Assembly (NCBI GenBank): GCA_004552725.1
Contig: SFNM01000097.1
Span: 1-7,022 of the forward strand
Direction of reading: 5' to 3'
Origin: Bacteroidales bacterium
GTDB lineage: Bacteria > Bacteroidota > Bacteroidia > Bacteroidales > Muribaculaceae
DNA: 7,022 nucleotides
Position 1 is the first letter of the stretch. Each line of letters starts with the position of its first letter. The translations under genes and the position numbers were made by a program. A model generated the notes under the pieces. It did not search any database. It worked only from the letters and a program-made list of their open reading frames with translations, and was not told the origin of the DNA. This document shows, piece by piece, positions 7,021-7,022 of the stretch.

Positions 7021-7022
7021 AG
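7017..7022 (+). CDS. Possible start of the next operon gene (first two codons only)
   Basis: ATGAAG begins within the TGA stop of the NRPS gene, forming a 4-base ATGA overlap typical of translationally coupled genes in one operon. Only Met-Lys is visible before the window ends, so no product can be assigned. Met-Lys is a common protein start, but six bases are weak evidence. If real, the partner likely acts with the A-T-C protein. Confidence 0.3.

Noticed and set aside
1..7022. tRNA, rRNA, CRISPR array, insertion sequence or prophage elements
   Set aside because: No cloverleaf-like segments, no regularly spaced repeats, no transposase-like frames and no terminal inverted repeats were seen on either strand.

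Overview
The window reads as chromosome from a member of the order Bacteroidales, possibly Muribaculaceae- or Prevotella-like. The evidence is a Bacteroidetes-type -7 promoter element (TAnnTTTG) upstream of the first gene, no Shine-Dalgarno sequence before any of the three start codons, a GyrA of Bacteroidetes type, and a gyrA-TPR gene pair of the kind I recall from other Bacteroidales such as Porphyromonas. The family-level guess is weak.

Layout, all on the + strand. Positions 1-241 are a gene-free leader with two candidate -7 elements and a GC-rich 14-bp palindrome just ahead of gyrA. Positions 242-2794 are a full-length gyrA (DNA gyrase subunit A, 850 aa). After a 31-bp gap with no terminator comes a 407-aa exported tetratricopeptide-repeat protein (2826-4049), probably co-transcribed with gyrA. 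Positions 4050-4149 hold a strong imperfect hairpin (4073-4122) and a direct repeat TACGTACT, and appear to separate the housekeeping pair from what follows. Positions 4150-7020 encode a complete 956-aa nonribosomal-peptide-synthetase-type protein with the order adenylation (A), carrier (T), condensation (C). Its stop codon overlaps an ATG (ATGA, 7017-7020), so a further gene of the same operon probably begins at the window edge.

The gyrase pair is core genome. The A-T-C protein is the accessory and most interesting part. Its A domain keeps the catalytic motifs but lacks the aspartate that normally binds the alpha-amino group of an amino-acid substrate. Its C domain keeps the catalytic HxxxDG core but has Met for the first His. 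No thioesterase or reductase domain is present. Base composition drops within the gene from about 60% G+C to about 50% or less, close to the hinge between the two A subdomains. It looks like the loading protein of a small, uncharacterised acyl or peptide biosynthetic system that continues beyond 7022.
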